A DNA stretch of 64,000 bases. Origin: Anisus vortex (lineage: Eukaryota > Mollusca > Gastropoda > Planorbidae). The stretch lies in contig OX421497.1 of the NCBI GenBank assembly GCA_949126835.1, positions 3,775,024 to 3,839,023 of the forward strand. The letters are read 5' to 3'. Under the pieces are notes generated by a model, which was given only the letters and a program-made list of their open reading frames with translations, did no database searches and was not told where the DNA came from. Below, in pieces: positions 23,030-34,611 of the stretch (positions are counted from its first letter, which is position 1; the number at the start of each line of letters is the position of its first letter). Made by a program: the position numbers and the translations under genes.

Positions 23030-23580
23030 TCCCGCACCGGCTCCAGGGGTCCAACTACCCATTGCATCGGGTATGCCTGATGCCCCGGTGGCAGTGGCGA
23101 AGCTAGGGGAGGGGGAGGGGGGTCCAATTTCGAAAGTCCCCCCGCGCCCCTACTTGAGGGGGGCCCTCAAAGGAGTGTATTTATGTTCTATTTCTTATGT
23201 CATAATTTCGAATGTCAAAATGCAGGGGCCCCTAAAGAGGCCAAGCCCCCCGGGCCCCCAAATCCCTAGCAACGGCACTGCCCGGTGGGGAGGTAGAAAG
23301 GACGTTGCTATCCCATCTCGAAGAATGTCCCGGTGCCTGGATGCACGTTCCTACAGTATAGGATTTGCGCTACCGGGGGATATTGCAGGTATACGGGCGA
23401 GCCCCCACGATAATGATCCTAGGAGGGGAACCGCAATGAATAATAAGCTGGGCTGCGGAAACCTTCCCATATACATGGCACGCCACGCCTTCGGCGTGCG
23501 TGAGGTAGCTGGAGCCCGGACAGAGCTTTGGTGTGCCTAACCCAGAGCTCACTCCTAATTCGTTACGCCCTGGATAATAG
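23030..23580 (+). repeat. unclassified interspersed repeat R1, plus copy
   Basis: It shares GGTGCCTGGATG, CACGATAATGAT, GGGGAACCGCA, GGCACGCCACGCCTTCG, GAGCCCGGAC and TTACGCCCTGGATAA with the copy at 30228-30649. A mini-hAT sits at 23092-23280. CACGCCTTCGGCGTG at about 23487 is a perfect small hairpin. The 186-codon ORF across it is fortuitous. Confidence 0.65.
23092..23280 (+). mobile_element. mini-hAT (CAGTGGCGAAGC ends), 189 bp, perfect TSD
   Basis: It begins CAGTGGCGAAGCTAGGG and ends CCCTAGCAACGGCACTG. CCCGGTGG flanks it on both sides (23084-23091 and 23281-23288). It has blocks of C and G runs that are complementary to each other, so it can fold on itself. Confidence 0.88.
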
Positions 23581-24631
23581 ATAATATAAGACAAAATAAA
23601 ATAGACTTACAAATTCGGTAGCAAATCGCAAAAGAAAAGTTCAAAACTTTATTCAGAATTTGGTTTTGTACTAGTCATAGGTTTTAACCTAGTCAATTAG
23701 AATTTTCTTTAAAATTTACTTTTTGTAATAATAGATATAGCCCTCGTTTATAACCAACATTAGTCTCGAAAATGTGTATATAATGTTTAAACACGTTACA
23801 TAGGTACTACGAGCGTCTGAATTTATATTTTAAAACAAACAACACTTTTATTCCAATTCAAAGGAAAAATTCGAATAAATTATCTTTCTTTGTGAAAGGC
23901 ATACTGGAGGGGAAACGGGTCGCCTGTTCACTAGAAATGAAACAAAACAGCGTTTGTGCCTAATAAAAAGTACTAAGTAAATTGTACTTTTTTAAATAGA
24001 ACACCTTTATGAACAATTTTTTTTATAGTTCACGAACTGTGTCATTGAAATTGTTTTGTTTCAATGCGTGCTAGGAGATTGTGTGGCCAACTAATCGCAC
24101 AGCAGCATATACTTACAAATTACATTTAGTTTGAAGAAAAAAAAAAGTTCCACCTCAAGATACATTTTTTAACTCTTTTTATCAACTTTGTAGGATATAA
24201 ACTTGGGTAAAGAGTAAATTTCCTCCTAAAAGAAGACCTGAAAACATCTGATAAAACTTTACAACAAAATTGTTTTATTATGATCGCAGATTTCTTACCG
24301 TAACCTTTATGGTGGCATAAATTTATTTTCAATACAGCAGGTGTTGGTTGTAAAAATATTTTTCTGAGCAAAATTCACTACTGTGTAAATAAGGTCGACC
24401 TTCTTCTTCTTCTTTCATATTTTTGTGTGTGCAATAAATAAATGTTGGATCTATGATCTAGATTCTAGATGTTCATTCTATTTCTGGTTTATATCATCGT
24501 TTTCCAAATGCCGGGTACTGACCCCGGTACCGGGTCACAAATGTAAAAAATTAACTTGGGCTTGCAAAAAAATGAAGAAATGTTCTGGAAAATTGTGTTC
24601 GGAAAATGCATATCTTGCATACATCTGTTTC
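23581..24631. other. AT-rich, with a possible SINE-tail scrap
   Basis: At 24066-24110 GTGCTAGGAGATTGTGTGGC resembles the inverse of a SINE tail. The rest is unrecognised. Confidence 0.35.
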
Positions 24632-24985
24632 TCCTGCCTTCAAGAACTGAAATCAAAGTACTCGTCATCGAGGGACCTGCGCTGGTCATCACAGTCACTC
24701 TTTAAAATCCCTAGTGTGGCTGGACACAAGAGGAGTGGCGCTCATTTGAATATGTAGCGCCTTCTTTATGGAACAGTTTACCTCAGACACTGAGAGTATT
24801 TGAGACAAAATAGTATTTTTGAAAGAAAGAGCTGAAAGACATTTCTCTTTGGCTAGTGGCTGTGTACCTTACATACTAAAACATCTGCCAATACCATTCA
24901 CACCAAGAGCGCACTGAGCATGCAAAATGTTATAGCATTGATAGACGTGCTATTAAAATTACCATTGTTATTATTAAAGTTAATA
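24632..24985 (+). pseudogene. LINE-A reverse-transcriptase tail and 3' end
   Basis: The + strand shows SSSRDLRWSSQSLFKIP and AGHKRSGAHL, then a broken SVAPSLWNSLPQTL-like stretch, TTTCTCTTTGGCTAGTGGC, and a GCTATTAAAATTACCATTGT end with short ATT repeats. It matches 31745-32208. Confidence 0.72.
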
Positions 24986-25539
24986 ATAAATACGATAAAA
25001 ATGTGAGTGTGTCACATAATAAAAAATAACAAAAACCAAATCATGAAAACATAATTTGTGGGAACGTTAGAGTCTAGATCTAGTTCTGTTCTATTGTAGC
25101 TAGATGTGTCTATTAGATTATTTTCTGTAAGTAAATGCTACATATAAAGTTTTGAATAGAGACCTTGTTTACTAGACTAATAATTTTGTCTGTATTTCTT
25201 CTTCCATTATCTATGCCCACTGAGCTATATATACATGGAGTGCTCAATCAATTAAATTTGTATGGGAAAATGCATACTCTTATTTATAGATAAGCATGCT
25301 AATGACACTGACATACATAATTATAAACATTTATATAGGGGATCTGTGAATTACTGGTAACAGCCATATTATTATTACGTCTTTAGGGAATTAATTTCGT
25401 GCCTGAGTATAAAACTGAGTTATGCACTAAATAAAAGAAATGTATAAGTGTATATAATACAATATTTAATCAGATAATATTTTTATTTTAACATTCAACG
25501 CATTCAATAGAGAAAAAGCTCAACGGCCATTTTGTTGAG
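24986..25539. other. unassigned AT-rich sequence
   Basis: No gene or repeat recognised. Confidence 0.35.
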
Positions 25540-25700
25540 TTCATTTTCATGGCCACATTTCCGGAAAAGTGTTTATAGCAAAATCATAATGTACACATTT
25601 AATTTTATGTATGCCAGTGTCTAAAATCGGCCTTAAGCATAAATTTGCATACGCACCACTCATCTATGTATAAAAATCTGCATTTTCTCATCATTGTTAT
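25540..25700 (+). repeat. interspersed repeat R2
   Basis: CATTTCCGGAAA...AGCAAAATCATAATG...AATTTTATGTATG...CAGTGTCTA...ATCGGCC...ACGCACCACT is shared with 30728-30840. In the other copy a hAT interrupts it. The class is unknown. Confidence 0.6.
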
Positions 25701-26589
25701 GCTGTATTTAGAAATGATTGAGCAATTCAAGATAATATAGCTCAAAGAGAGAAAAATACAACTCCCAACATCTAGACAAAGTAAAGACATTTAAATGAAT
25801 AGATGTATAGCGCCAAAAAATCTCGCCCAATCGCTGAGCAGTGACCCATTGACCCCTGCGACCTACATTTTGTTGTTTCCTGTGTCCCCGCTTGTTTATC
25901 AAAAAAACGTGCTTTATTTCTTGTCCAATCAAATTGTTTGTCTTTATTCACAGCGCGTTTCGGTTGTTGTTGTTTTTTTTCAGAAGAATAATCCGGCTTG
26001 GTATATCTACATTGTGTTAAGGTGCTGTTCAGAAATGACGTCGTGGCGTTCACGTGGACTTCAAACACACTCGGATTGGCTTTTTTTATGACACTTAAAA
26101 GAAGCAAATTATACAAATTGTTACAAATACGGATATTCCGATGTCTGTATAGAATCGTGTTCACTATGAAATAATACACTCAAGCCACTCGAAGACTTTA
26201 ATGCTTGAACTTATGTACAATAATAACATTCATACTGCCCCTCTCTCCCTATCTCCCTTTGTCCCCACGCCCGCCCCCCTTCCCAATCCCTCCCAAAAGG
26301 AACAGTTACAAAGACGCCAAAAATAAGACATTTTCATGACGTTTTGTTTTATCAGTCTCCTTGATACATTATTATCGCCTCGAATTTCAGCGCCCATTAG
26401 TTGGCAGCTACCGCGTCTGTTTTCATGAAAGGTTCCATCGCACACTGAAATCTCCCTGCAATGTCCAGTATCTCATTTGTAATGGATGCCACTACGCCAT
26501 GCACTGGCAAGCCTGTATGCTGCACTGATTGGCTATAAAATATGACCTGCGCAGTTGGAGTCTTTTTTTTTTTCAAATCTAAAGATTTT
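25701..26589. other. unassigned sequence
   Basis: The overlapping ORFs at 25708-26179 have no recognisable domain and are broken in the expected way for chance ORFs. No gene called. Confidence 0.35.
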
Positions 26590-26990
26590 TCTCTCTCTCT
26601 CCCTCTCTCTCCCTCTCTCTCTCACTTTATTTCTCGTTCTTACTCACATTTACTATTGTCTTCCATCTGCTCGCTTGCTTTTCTCTTTCTTTGTCATTCA
26701 ATATAGTTATCCTCTATATTCGTTTTTCGTCTGTGTCTCGTTCAGTCAATCTCTCCATCGTATACCTCCTTTCTTACCTCTCATTTTGTTCCTCTCTCTA
26801 TCTCTCACTGATTTCTCGCTGTCTTTATCTTTCTTTATCAATTTCTTTTCTCTCTCTTTCTCTCTCTCTCTCTCTCTTTCTCTCATTATTTATTACTCTA
26901 TCATTCTTTCTATGTCACACTCTTACTCTCCGCCATTGTTTCTCTATTTCTATTCCTCGCACACTTATTCTTTCTCTGGTTCACTCTATT
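26590..26990. repeat. CT-rich low-complexity tract
   Basis: Imperfect TCTC repeats mixed with TTTC. The serine/leucine-rich ORFs over it are artefacts. Confidence 0.9.
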
Positions 26991-27395
26991 CGATTTTCTC
27001 TCATTTAGTCCTAGACTCTTGCACTGACTATTGACAAATCTTAATTAGGCCTGACCGTTTCAATATGTCAGCGGCTGTCGTGTTCATGAACTTCCGGTTT
27101 ATTTCCGTCAAACACTCTTTAAATGATCCTATCGTCTTGCGTTGGCGTTTGACAATTTATTTCAACCTCGCCGTCCAGTTCTGGTCCTTTAGATGCATAC
27201 AAATGCTGCAAGATTAGTTGTGAGTTATGAGGAATCCATCCGTTTTTAACATCGATTTCATTATTTTAACTATATGATAATTAATATATGACGTGTCTTA
27301 AACTCTTGCACTGCTACTGAAACCAATGAAACAATTATTAATTATTGATTGAGAATAATTCATTAATAACTTTAAGCTTGAGTTTCATATCAGAA
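26991..27395. other. unassigned sequence
   Basis: Part of it (TTTAGATGCATACAAATGCTG...GAGGAATCC) resembles 58135-58180, suggesting another diverged repeat. Confidence 0.35.
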
Positions 27396-27645
27396 GTTCG
27401 CCGAGCGATAGCGCGTTCGACTGGCGTACCGAAGGCTAGGATTATTTTTTTGTGCCTGGTCTCGAGGGTGTCCCTAAGTCTACCCCAACTCTGATGGGTA
27501 CCTGACATTAGTTGGGTGATACAGTAAAAGCTGCTGGGCATTGTGCTGGCCACACAATCCCCAAGTATGCCCTGGCCACTGAAACTTGTGAACACGCTTC
27601 AATGGCCTTATGGATAAATTTCGTCCGACGGGATACTTTTCTTTA
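27396..27645 (+). mobile_element. tRNA-derived SINE with a deletion in the head
   Basis: GCCGAGCGATAGCGCGTTCG is present, but the B-box segment is deleted: CGTACCGAAGG joins directly to CTAGGATT. The body and the TCGTCCGACGGGATACTTTT tail are intact. Without a B box this copy cannot be Pol III-competent. Confidence 0.82.
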
Positions 27646-27814
27646 CTTCAGTATTAGAAAATATGTACAACGAAAGGTCCGAAAAGTCTTTAATAAAAAT
27701 CTTCGAATATCGCCTACCGGCTGGTTAGCTAAAGCAAACAAGTGTCGACACTTGACTTAAGCAAATATAACGCACACAACAGCCGAGATTTATATTGAGA
27801 AAAAAAGTGTATTT

Positions 27815-27873
27815 TTGATATTTCAAAATTGCTCTGCTTGCCAGGTGTCCCTTAGTTTGCGGATCCCTGGTTA
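27815..27873 (-). mobile_element. hAT terminal fragment
   Basis: On the minus strand: CAGGGATCCGCAAACTAAGG then GGCAAGCAGAGCAATTTTG, a drifted form of the hAT end at 46542-46592 and 29658-29710. Confidence 0.55.
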
Positions 27874-28204
27874 GGGTATGACGCCTGGATTTATTATTAT
27901 TATTCATTTTAGTAGTGCATGGTTAGTATCGGTTAGTGGGTATAGTTTAGGGATGGTAACTCTTCTCCTGTGAAGTCACGAGCCAAAAATGCCAAAATGG
28001 CGTTGTTTATGCTATATTAATAGTAAAAAAAACTAAAAAAATCGCGTTTAAAAATATTGTCTTTCATTTTTCTAAGTCTAAATATCATTTGCAAGACATT
28101 AATTTCATGACTTGATTCGTGCGAATTCGGCATGGATCTTAAGAAATCTTTCACACAGAACCAAAAAACTCGTGGGCTAACGCAGGTAAAGAATTACCTA
28201 TTTC

Positions 28205-29265
28205 ATTTACAAGGATCTCTGGAATGGATTTGCATTGAAACTGGACATATCTTGCCGTTAAATCAAAACATTTAACTACATATATATCCCTATAATTAAG
28301 GCATATATTAATATAGATAGCTGGGCTTTTTGAGAACACATCGAAGCACTTAAAGCGGAGTTTTCTAATCAAAGGCAAGACTTTCAAATTGATGGACTCA
28401 TTTTTTCATATTTCACATCAAGCCTAACTGGTTTGATATTATTAAAAACTTCTTAGACGTAGATGTTTTTATTTAAGTAAAGTGATATTGGTGATTGTAA
28501 AATGCAGCAAGTTGAATTTAAAACATTTAAAAAATGGGCATCCAAATGTGCCCATTTGCGGGAAAAGTCTTTCAGCTTTTGGTTCAACTTACACTTGTGA
28601 ACATGTTTTATCGCACATGAAAGCTGTTTAAAACTTGCAAAGAGGTCACTTACACTTAACCGTTCATTAATTCATACAGACTAATTACATTTAAAAGAGC
28701 TTTTATGCTCATCTTCTTTAATTAAACATAATATACGTCATTCTAAAACAATTTATTTGTATTATTAATTTAATAAATATAAGAGACTTATTTAATAGCA
28801 CTATATTTATGTAATTTCTGTAATTATTAATGTTTAAAATATAAACGCCTTAAATTGACAAAATTGAACATGTTTACAACGGCTAACGTAAATTATTTTA
28901 ATCCACTAATAATTAAATATTGCAATGAATACCATAATGTATACATTTGTTAGATTACAAAACATTACTTTGCTGGCATCACTAATCATCAAATGTGGAC
29001 ACGTTTTTTTTTTATTATTAAAGGGAGATAATTAACCCGTTTTATTTGAGCTAATGTTTCCAATACGTGTCTTCTTTTTTTTTCTTTTATAAAAGAATAA
29101 ATGACTTACAATTTATAACTTTGAAATGATCAAACTGTTTAAAAAAAGTATTTGAAAGGTATTTAAATATTATATGACCAAAGAATAAAAATGTATATTT
29201 TTAAAATTAGATTAACTACCCAGTTTGTATGATTTTTACGTATCTATTTCTCTTAACGATAATAT
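28205..29265 (+). mobile_element. hAT relic, internal part
   Basis: CATTGAAACTGGACATATCT at 28229 and AGGGAGATAATTAACCCGTT at 29022, followed by TTAACTACCCAGTTTGTATG, match the internal segments of the hAT at 46542-47299 in the same order. It contains extra AT-rich DNA absent from that copy. No TIR is clear. It could be a longer relative of the 758-bp element. Confidence 0.6.
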
Positions 29266-29657
29266 TACAATCTCCTCGGCGACAATAATATCTAAAACAC
29301 ATTTGTTTTACATGAGATCAAATGTAATTTACATTTGCATTAGTTAGATCCTCATCTGGACTAACAAACGACAAGGTCTATAGTTGCCCCTGGTCTAAAC
29401 TACTCGACTTAAAATTTCGACGACCTGCTAAAAAAAAACTGGGAAGGTAGCTGCTTAGAAAATTTATCAGCAATAATTCTCAACTGCTAGACACCCCTTC
29501 CTCTGTTTGAGGTAATTATCATAATTCAATCTATATTCAACTTTAGATACAGATTCAACTTGTGAATAGATTTTCTCTCACGTAAATGCTGTTTGAAATC
29601 CCACTTCTGCGGGGTTTTTATGTAAATCAAAATCATTTTTTTTTTGCCATTGGGTAG
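29266..29657. other. unassigned sequence
   Basis: Possibly the degraded right end of the preceding hAT (TATAGTTGCCCCTG at about 29379-29392). Otherwise nothing seen. Confidence 0.3.
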
Positions 29658-29911
29658 CAGGGGTCGGCAACCTATGTAACGCGTGCCGGACTTGACACGC
29701 AGAGCGATTTTTAATAACACTCTTAAGACCCATAAAAAGCCAATTCAAATCTCTTCTACTCTTCTGTATAGAAGGAGTGCCTGTAATATATAGGCATACA
29801 ATGAGATAAGATAAAAAGTGCAAGAGTTGGATGACATTTAGGATGTTGGCACGCTGAATGAATTAGAAATCCTACTTCGGCAACCTATTGTCTAAAGGTT
29901 GCCTCCCCCTG
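29658..29911 (+). mobile_element. hAT MITE, 254 bp
   Basis: It starts CAGGGGTCGGCAACCTATG and ends AAAGGTTGCCTCCCCCTG, with the shared interior GCACGCTGAATGAATTAGAA. It contains a TATAGAAGGAGTGCCTGTAA word that resembles a LINE-B terminus. The TSD is unclear. Confidence 0.72.
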
Positions 29912-30016
29912 TTCTACAGTGTGATATTATTGAAAAGACGCGGAGGCAACATCCAATTTAACAAACCGTGGCAGCTTTTGTGATTTCTTTTACTGTGTAT
30001 GCATCCTGAGTGATTG

Positions 30017-30705
30017 GGGTACGGTGGCCGTGCGGCAGCGATCCGAAGGTTCTGGGTTCGAATCCTGGTGCAGGCTACGATTTTATCACAGGACTTGGTG
30101 GTGTCCCTGAGTCTACCCAGCTCTCATAGGTAAATGACACTGGATGGGGGTAAAGTGCGGCTGGGCATTGTGCTGGCCACACATCCACTCGTATGCCGTG
30201 GCCATAGAAACTGGTAAACGCTGCTTCTGTACGCATGGGCCTCAAAGACGAAGTATATAAACCGCCGACACGTTCCCATTAAGAATACACCGGCGGGCGA
30301 ACGCATGGGGGACAGCTCCCACAGCGGGTCCCAGATCCATTGCACTGCCGAGAGGCCACGGTGTCTCGGTGGGGAGGAAGCAATGGACGCTGCAATCTCG
30401 AAAACCACCTGGTGCCTGGATGTCTGTACGTATAGTATATTATTGACAGTGAGCCTCCACGATAATGATGTTAGGGGAACCGCAGTGGGAAACCTAGCTG
30501 CGGAATCCTCACTGTTATACGGCACGCCACGCCTTCGTTGGGTGGCTTGAGCCCGGACTGAGCTTTGGAGTATCCCCCTTAGCTCAAACCTATCGTTACG
30601 CCCTGGATAAAAGAGCCTTTTGGGCGCTTCCTTTTTTTTTAAAACAGACCTTATAACTCACCAGCCATTAGATCAGTTTGGTCCAAAGGGTACATTGATT
30701 TACTT
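30017..30705 (+). mobile_element. tRNA-SINE split by repeat R1
   Basis: SINE head and body run from 30017 (GGTGGCCGTGCGGCAGCG, GGTTCGAATCC) to GTAAACGCTGCTTC at 30227. After about 420 bp the tail resumes at about 30660 with CACCAGCC...AGTTTGGTCCAAAGGGTACA. The SINE therefore was in place before R1 arrived. Part of the head is deleted. Confidence 0.8.
30228..30655 (+). repeat. repeat R1 inserted in a SINE (possible solo LTR)
   Basis: About 425 bp interrupts the SINE. It starts TGTACGCATGGGCC, has a TATA-like GTATATAAACCGCCG, and includes TTACGCCCTGGATAAAAG near its end. It has no mini-hAT, unlike the other two R1 copies. The TATA box and the absence of coding suggest a solo LTR, but its exact ends and target duplication are not resolved. 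Confidence 0.6.
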
Positions 30706-30727
30706 AGCCTACATACTGAGTGAGTGA

Positions 30728-30828
30728 ATGGTCGCATTTCCGGAAAGTATTTACAGCAAAATCATAATGTTTGTTTTTAATTTTATGTATGTCAGTGTCT
30801 ACAATCGGCCATTAGTAGACGCACCACT

Positions 30829-30859
<31 letters not shown>

Positions 30860-31715
30860 TGCTTTTTTTTTGTAAAACAAATAGGTGCCGGTACTCAGGG
30901 ATGGATCGCCTAACTTTTAAAGCAGTTTCGTATTTTATCTTTTAATTCTTATTGCGCGCAATTTTAAAATAATTCAATTTTAACAAATTAATAATATAAT
31001 AGAGCGTTCTCAGTGGGCGGAGCTTAAGTTTTTTTGTGTAAATTTAGTGACGTATTTGTGTAAATATAGAACCCACTTGAGGTACAAACCTAACGTGGTG
31101 AAAGTGAAGTACTTCTTTATCATGCAAAATTCACATCTGAATATTGGCTATCCTACTCAAAAATAAGGAGGTAAATAGTAGTACTGTAGATTAATTGATT
31201 AATGTGATTAGGCTAGGGCCGGCTAGATCTATTTACACTTTCAATTTCACTTTATAGGCCTACACTTTTAATGTTTCGTAGGCTAGGCTACGATGTCAAG
31301 CGATATTGTTGGTGAATAGGCTATCTAGTCAAGTAACTATTAGGCTCACATCGTCTATGATCTATGTCTATGATAATAATAAAATAGCCTATTTTATTTA
31401 ACATACATAATACAGCTTAAATCTTAATAAGACTTAAAACACAACACATCAATTAAAAAAAGCTCGAGCCTATATGAAACTTTATTAATACAGCGGCCAT
31501 ATTTAATTGTACACCATTACTCAAAGTAAACACAAATCACGTGCTTTTTGTCACGGGATTGCAAACGCCCTATAAATTAATAATAAACGTTAAAATACAT
31601 GAGAAGTAATAATTTTTCCCCATATTGAAAAAGGTGCCGGTACGCCGTACCGGTGCGTACCGTCACAAAAAAAGCACTGTATATATATATATACGTTTGC
31701 ATTTTCGCCACATGT
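30728..31715 (+). repeat. repeat R2 with hAT inserted in its TA tract
   Basis: R2 runs from 30728 to about 30840, then a TA microsatellite, then the 823-bp element, then TA again and GTTTGCATTTTCGCC, which parallels CTGCATTTTCTCATC in the copy at 25540-25700. Confidence 0.6.
30857..31679. mobile_element. 823-bp hAT-like element with TA-tract TSD
   Basis: The ends are CAGTGCTTTTTTTTTGT and its inverse ACAAAAAAAGCACTG. Just inside are GGTGCCGGTACTC and GGTGCCGGTACGCCGTACC. TATATATA lies on each side, consistent with an 8-bp duplication, though the tract makes it ambiguous. No transposase ORF is present, so it is non-autonomous. Confidence 0.78.
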
Positions 31716-31744
31716 TTATTTTAAGTAAGTGTTGACCACTGCTC

Positions 31745-32208
31745 TGCGCATTGTTTCGAGGTTATATCTCCCCAACACTCAGGGATCTTCACTGGCTACA
31801 GATGATAAAGCGAATAAATCACAAAATTATGTCCTTATGTTCGGATGTATAAATAGCACTGCTCCTTCCTATCTTCGAGAACTTTATATCAAAGCATGAG
31901 CCATCTAGGAAGTTGCGCTCTTCATCACAGTCACTCCTTAAAACTCCTAGTGTGGCTGGACACAAAAAGAAGTACCTCATTTGAATCTGTGGCGCCTTCT
32001 TTATGGAACAATTTACCTCAGACACTGAGAGAATCTGAGACACGAGAGTCATTGAAAAAGAACTTGAAGACCTTTCTCTTTGGCTAGTGGATGTGTGTCT
32101 TCCATACGAATACATCTGCCACTGCAATTCACAATAAGAGCGCTATGAGTATGCTAAATTTAATAGCATGTGTTGAAGCGCTATAAGAAATGACCATTAT
32201 TATATAGC
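31745..32208 (+). pseudogene. LINE-A reverse-transcriptase tail and 3' end
   Basis: The + strand encodes, in broken frames, LHWLQMIKRINHK, APSYLRELY, SSSQSLLKTPSVAGHKKK and ESVAPSLWNNLPQTLRESE, then KKNLKTFLFG and a stop (frame intact for 31896-32087). This is the end of a CR1/Jockey-type ORF2. The 3' end has AAGCGCTATAAGAAATGACC and ATT repeats. Confidence 0.78.
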
Positions 32209-32710
32209 TAAGTGAGTATAAACCATATGTATGTAAACAATAATGTTGAAACAATGTCAATGTCCTCCTATTCTATGAAATCTGGGGCACGTCTACCTGA
32301 TTTTTCCCCAAAAAAAATCTGAAATACAGAACATGGACAACGTCCCCTGACACAATAGCCAATTCACATAACGTCCCCATTTGTCAGGTTTCACTCAATA
32401 GACCGTACGTGACGTAACAGAAGCTGAGGCCCCCCCCCCCCAACCACGACTGACAGTAGCATTGAACTCACAACCGTACAACTGTCATTCGTTAAACGGC
32501 ACTCAGAACACATGACAAGTCTGGTAATGGATTGTTCAGAGTTTTCTTTGTACTTTCTTTTAGTGTTGTATTGTTTTGTTCGGAGATCTCCGTCAATGTT
32601 CGGAAATGACGGACTGCATTAGTGTATTTTATGTCATCTGCAAGCCTTTCAAAGATATGGAGATCCGGTCAGGTGACATGAGTGTGACAAAATGGTTTGT
32701 TAGGGTTGAG
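32209..32710. other. unassigned sequence
   Basis: A C run at 32431-32440. No gene recognised. Confidence 0.35.
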
Positions 32711-32882
32711 CAGTGCCCTCATAAATGGGAGGGCAGAGGGGGCATATGCCCGGGCGCGACACTTCCAGGGGGGGAGGGGCGGCAAATTTAGCAAATATAG
32801 CACTAAACAAGCAGTTACAGTATGCATGGGGGCGGGCTAAAACTTTTGCACTGGGGCGCTACATAAGCTTGTAAAGGCTCTG
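32711..32882. mobile_element. possible hAT-like MITE
   Basis: It starts CAGTGCCCTCATAAATGGG and has GGGGGCATATGCCCGGGCGC, a style seen in GC-rich hAT MITEs. The right end and TSD are not convincing. Confidence 0.3.
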
Positions 32883-32954
32883 GGGTGGGTAAGACCTTGA
32901 TACAGTAACCCAGCAAACGAGGGCTTTAGGAACAACAATATTTATTATTGTATA

Positions 32955-33130
32955 CATAATAGAAAAAGCTCTATTGATACTTTCAAAAAGTATTTGATTT
33001 GTCCAATGTTTGTAAAGTTTTAAATCATCATTTAGATTTAGATTTCTTAGCCTAGAGATTATATCCGTGTTCTTAGTTGTATGTTAAATGCGCTCTCAGC
33101 TTACATTATGTTTGTTGGCGGCGCCAATGT
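32955..33130 (+). mobile_element. LINE-C 3' end
   Basis: AAAGCTCTATTGATACTTTC, then AATCATCATTTAGATT, CTAGAGATTATATCCGTGTT and GCTTACATTATGTTTGTTGG all occur in order at 45950-46195. Confidence 0.75.
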
Positions 33131-33633
33131 TATCTTGGTGCACTGATAATAGTAGAACCTATTGAAACCAAGACCAACACGTTCAGAAACTAAAAGCACA
33201 GCACAGAGTGTCGTTTATCATAATACATCGTGATATGCCAAGAAGATCTAATAACATTCTTGCTGTGTCCAAGGGTTAAAGTCAAAGTCTGTCCATATCT
33301 ACCTATTATAGACTGTCTACTTGAGAGGTTTACAAACTATATGTTACTATTTCCTCATGTAAAATTTCGTAGAAAAAAAATGAAAAAAAAAAATCCGATT
33401 TCCATTTCCAATCCTATTATTTTCCCCCTTGAGAAGTAGAAAGTGCGCCTTGGCGCCATGTGCGCTGAAGTAACAGACGATAGCTGGTTTCTGGCAGGGC
33501 GGGTGTGGGAGGGGAGGGGGGTGGAGAAAAAAAAAACGGGGGGGGGGAATTTGGGCGGGGGTTAATAGTAAAACAAAATTGTTAAGAGAAAACGAAGTAT
33601 TGACTCATAGAGAACTAAAGTCACACACACAAA
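33131..33633. other. unassigned sequence with purine runs
   Basis: G and A runs at 33505-33560. No gene recognised. Confidence 0.35.
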
Positions 33634-33714
33634 TTAACCCTTACAGTCCCGGGCGCGTATATAGCGGAATTGAAGGCAGCATAGATAGAAGTAGGTCGGT
33701 ACGGGAAGGGTTAA
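33634..33714 (+). mobile_element. TTAA-flanked 73-bp micro-element, copy 2
   Basis: TTAA at 33634-33637 and 33711-33714 bracket exactly 73 bp (CCCTTACAGTCCCGGG...ACGGGAAGGG). The interior GCGCGTATATAGCGGAA is unchanged from the other copies except for single bases. Confidence 0.85.
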
Positions 33715-33893
33715 CCAATGAAATGAAAAACACAAAACAAGAAAGATAAGGAAAGAAATGAAGAGATCGAGAAACAAGTTGTAGAGCAGTGATTCCCAAA
33801 CCTTTTTTTTTTGGGTCCCCGGAACTCTAAAGTTACACATAGTATGACATCGGAACCACAACAAGTAAAAAAAAAATATGTTAAAAGTAATAG

Positions 33894-34335
33894 AATGGTG
33901 ATGTAATAGAATGGTGATGTAATAGAATGGTGATGTAATAGAATGGTGATGTAATAGAATGGTGATGTAATAGAATGGTGATGTAATAGAATGGTGATGT
34001 AATAGAATGGTGATGTAATAGAATGGTGATGTAATAGAATGGTGATGTAATAGAATGGTGATGTAATAGAATGGTGATGTAATAGAATGGTGATGTAATA
34101 GAATGGTGATGTAATAGAATGGTGATGTAATAGAATGGTGATGTAATAGAATGGTGATGTAATAGAATGGTGATGTAATAGAATGGTGATGTAATAGAAT
34201 GGTGATGTAATAGAATGGTGATGTAATAGAATGGTGATGTAATAGAATGGTGATGTAATAGAATGGTGATGTAATAGAATGGTGATGTAATAGAATGGTG
34301 ATGTAATAGAATGGTGATGTAATAGAATGGTGATA
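33894..34335. repeat. 16-bp minisatellite, about 27 near-identical copies
   Basis: The unit GTAATAGAATGGTGAT is repeated without visible change until the last partial copy. Because 16 is not a multiple of 3, all three minus frames read the same repeating peptide; the 234- and 158-codon ORFs are artefacts. Confidence 0.98.
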
Positions 34336-34347
34336 CATTTATTTTAT

Positions 34348-34415
34348 TGGACACCATGGCCGAGTGGCAGCGCGTTCGGCTGGCGTACCGAAGGTCCTGG
34401 GTTCATTGTTGGAGA
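34348..34415 (+). mobile_element. tRNA-derived SINE, head only
   Basis: CATGGCCGAGTGGCAGCGCG and CGTACCGAAGGTCCTGGG are intact, but the copy breaks off in the B box (GGTTCATTG). It begins about 13 bp after the 16-bp array. Confidence 0.75.
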
Positions 34416-34611
34416 GTCCCGTAACAAATAAAAGTAATTTAAGGGCGCTTCTTTAAACTATAGTTGAAACTTCTTCACAGCTCAGACGTGGAACCAGAGC
34501 TCAGTGACGGAAATGAACCGGAAGTTTGTGAACACGGTAAACCCTGACCTATTTGAAAAGGTTAGGCCTGATTAAGGCTTATCCATACCGCTGTATGTAA
34601 AAGACAGAGCC

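Noticed and set aside
25708..26179. Overlapping ORFs of 74-135 codons
   Set aside because: No domain, mixed strands, AT-rich chance reading frames.
33634..34357. 234- and 158-codon minus ORFs
   Set aside because: Translation of the 16-bp array; non-repetitive ends have no recognisable domain.
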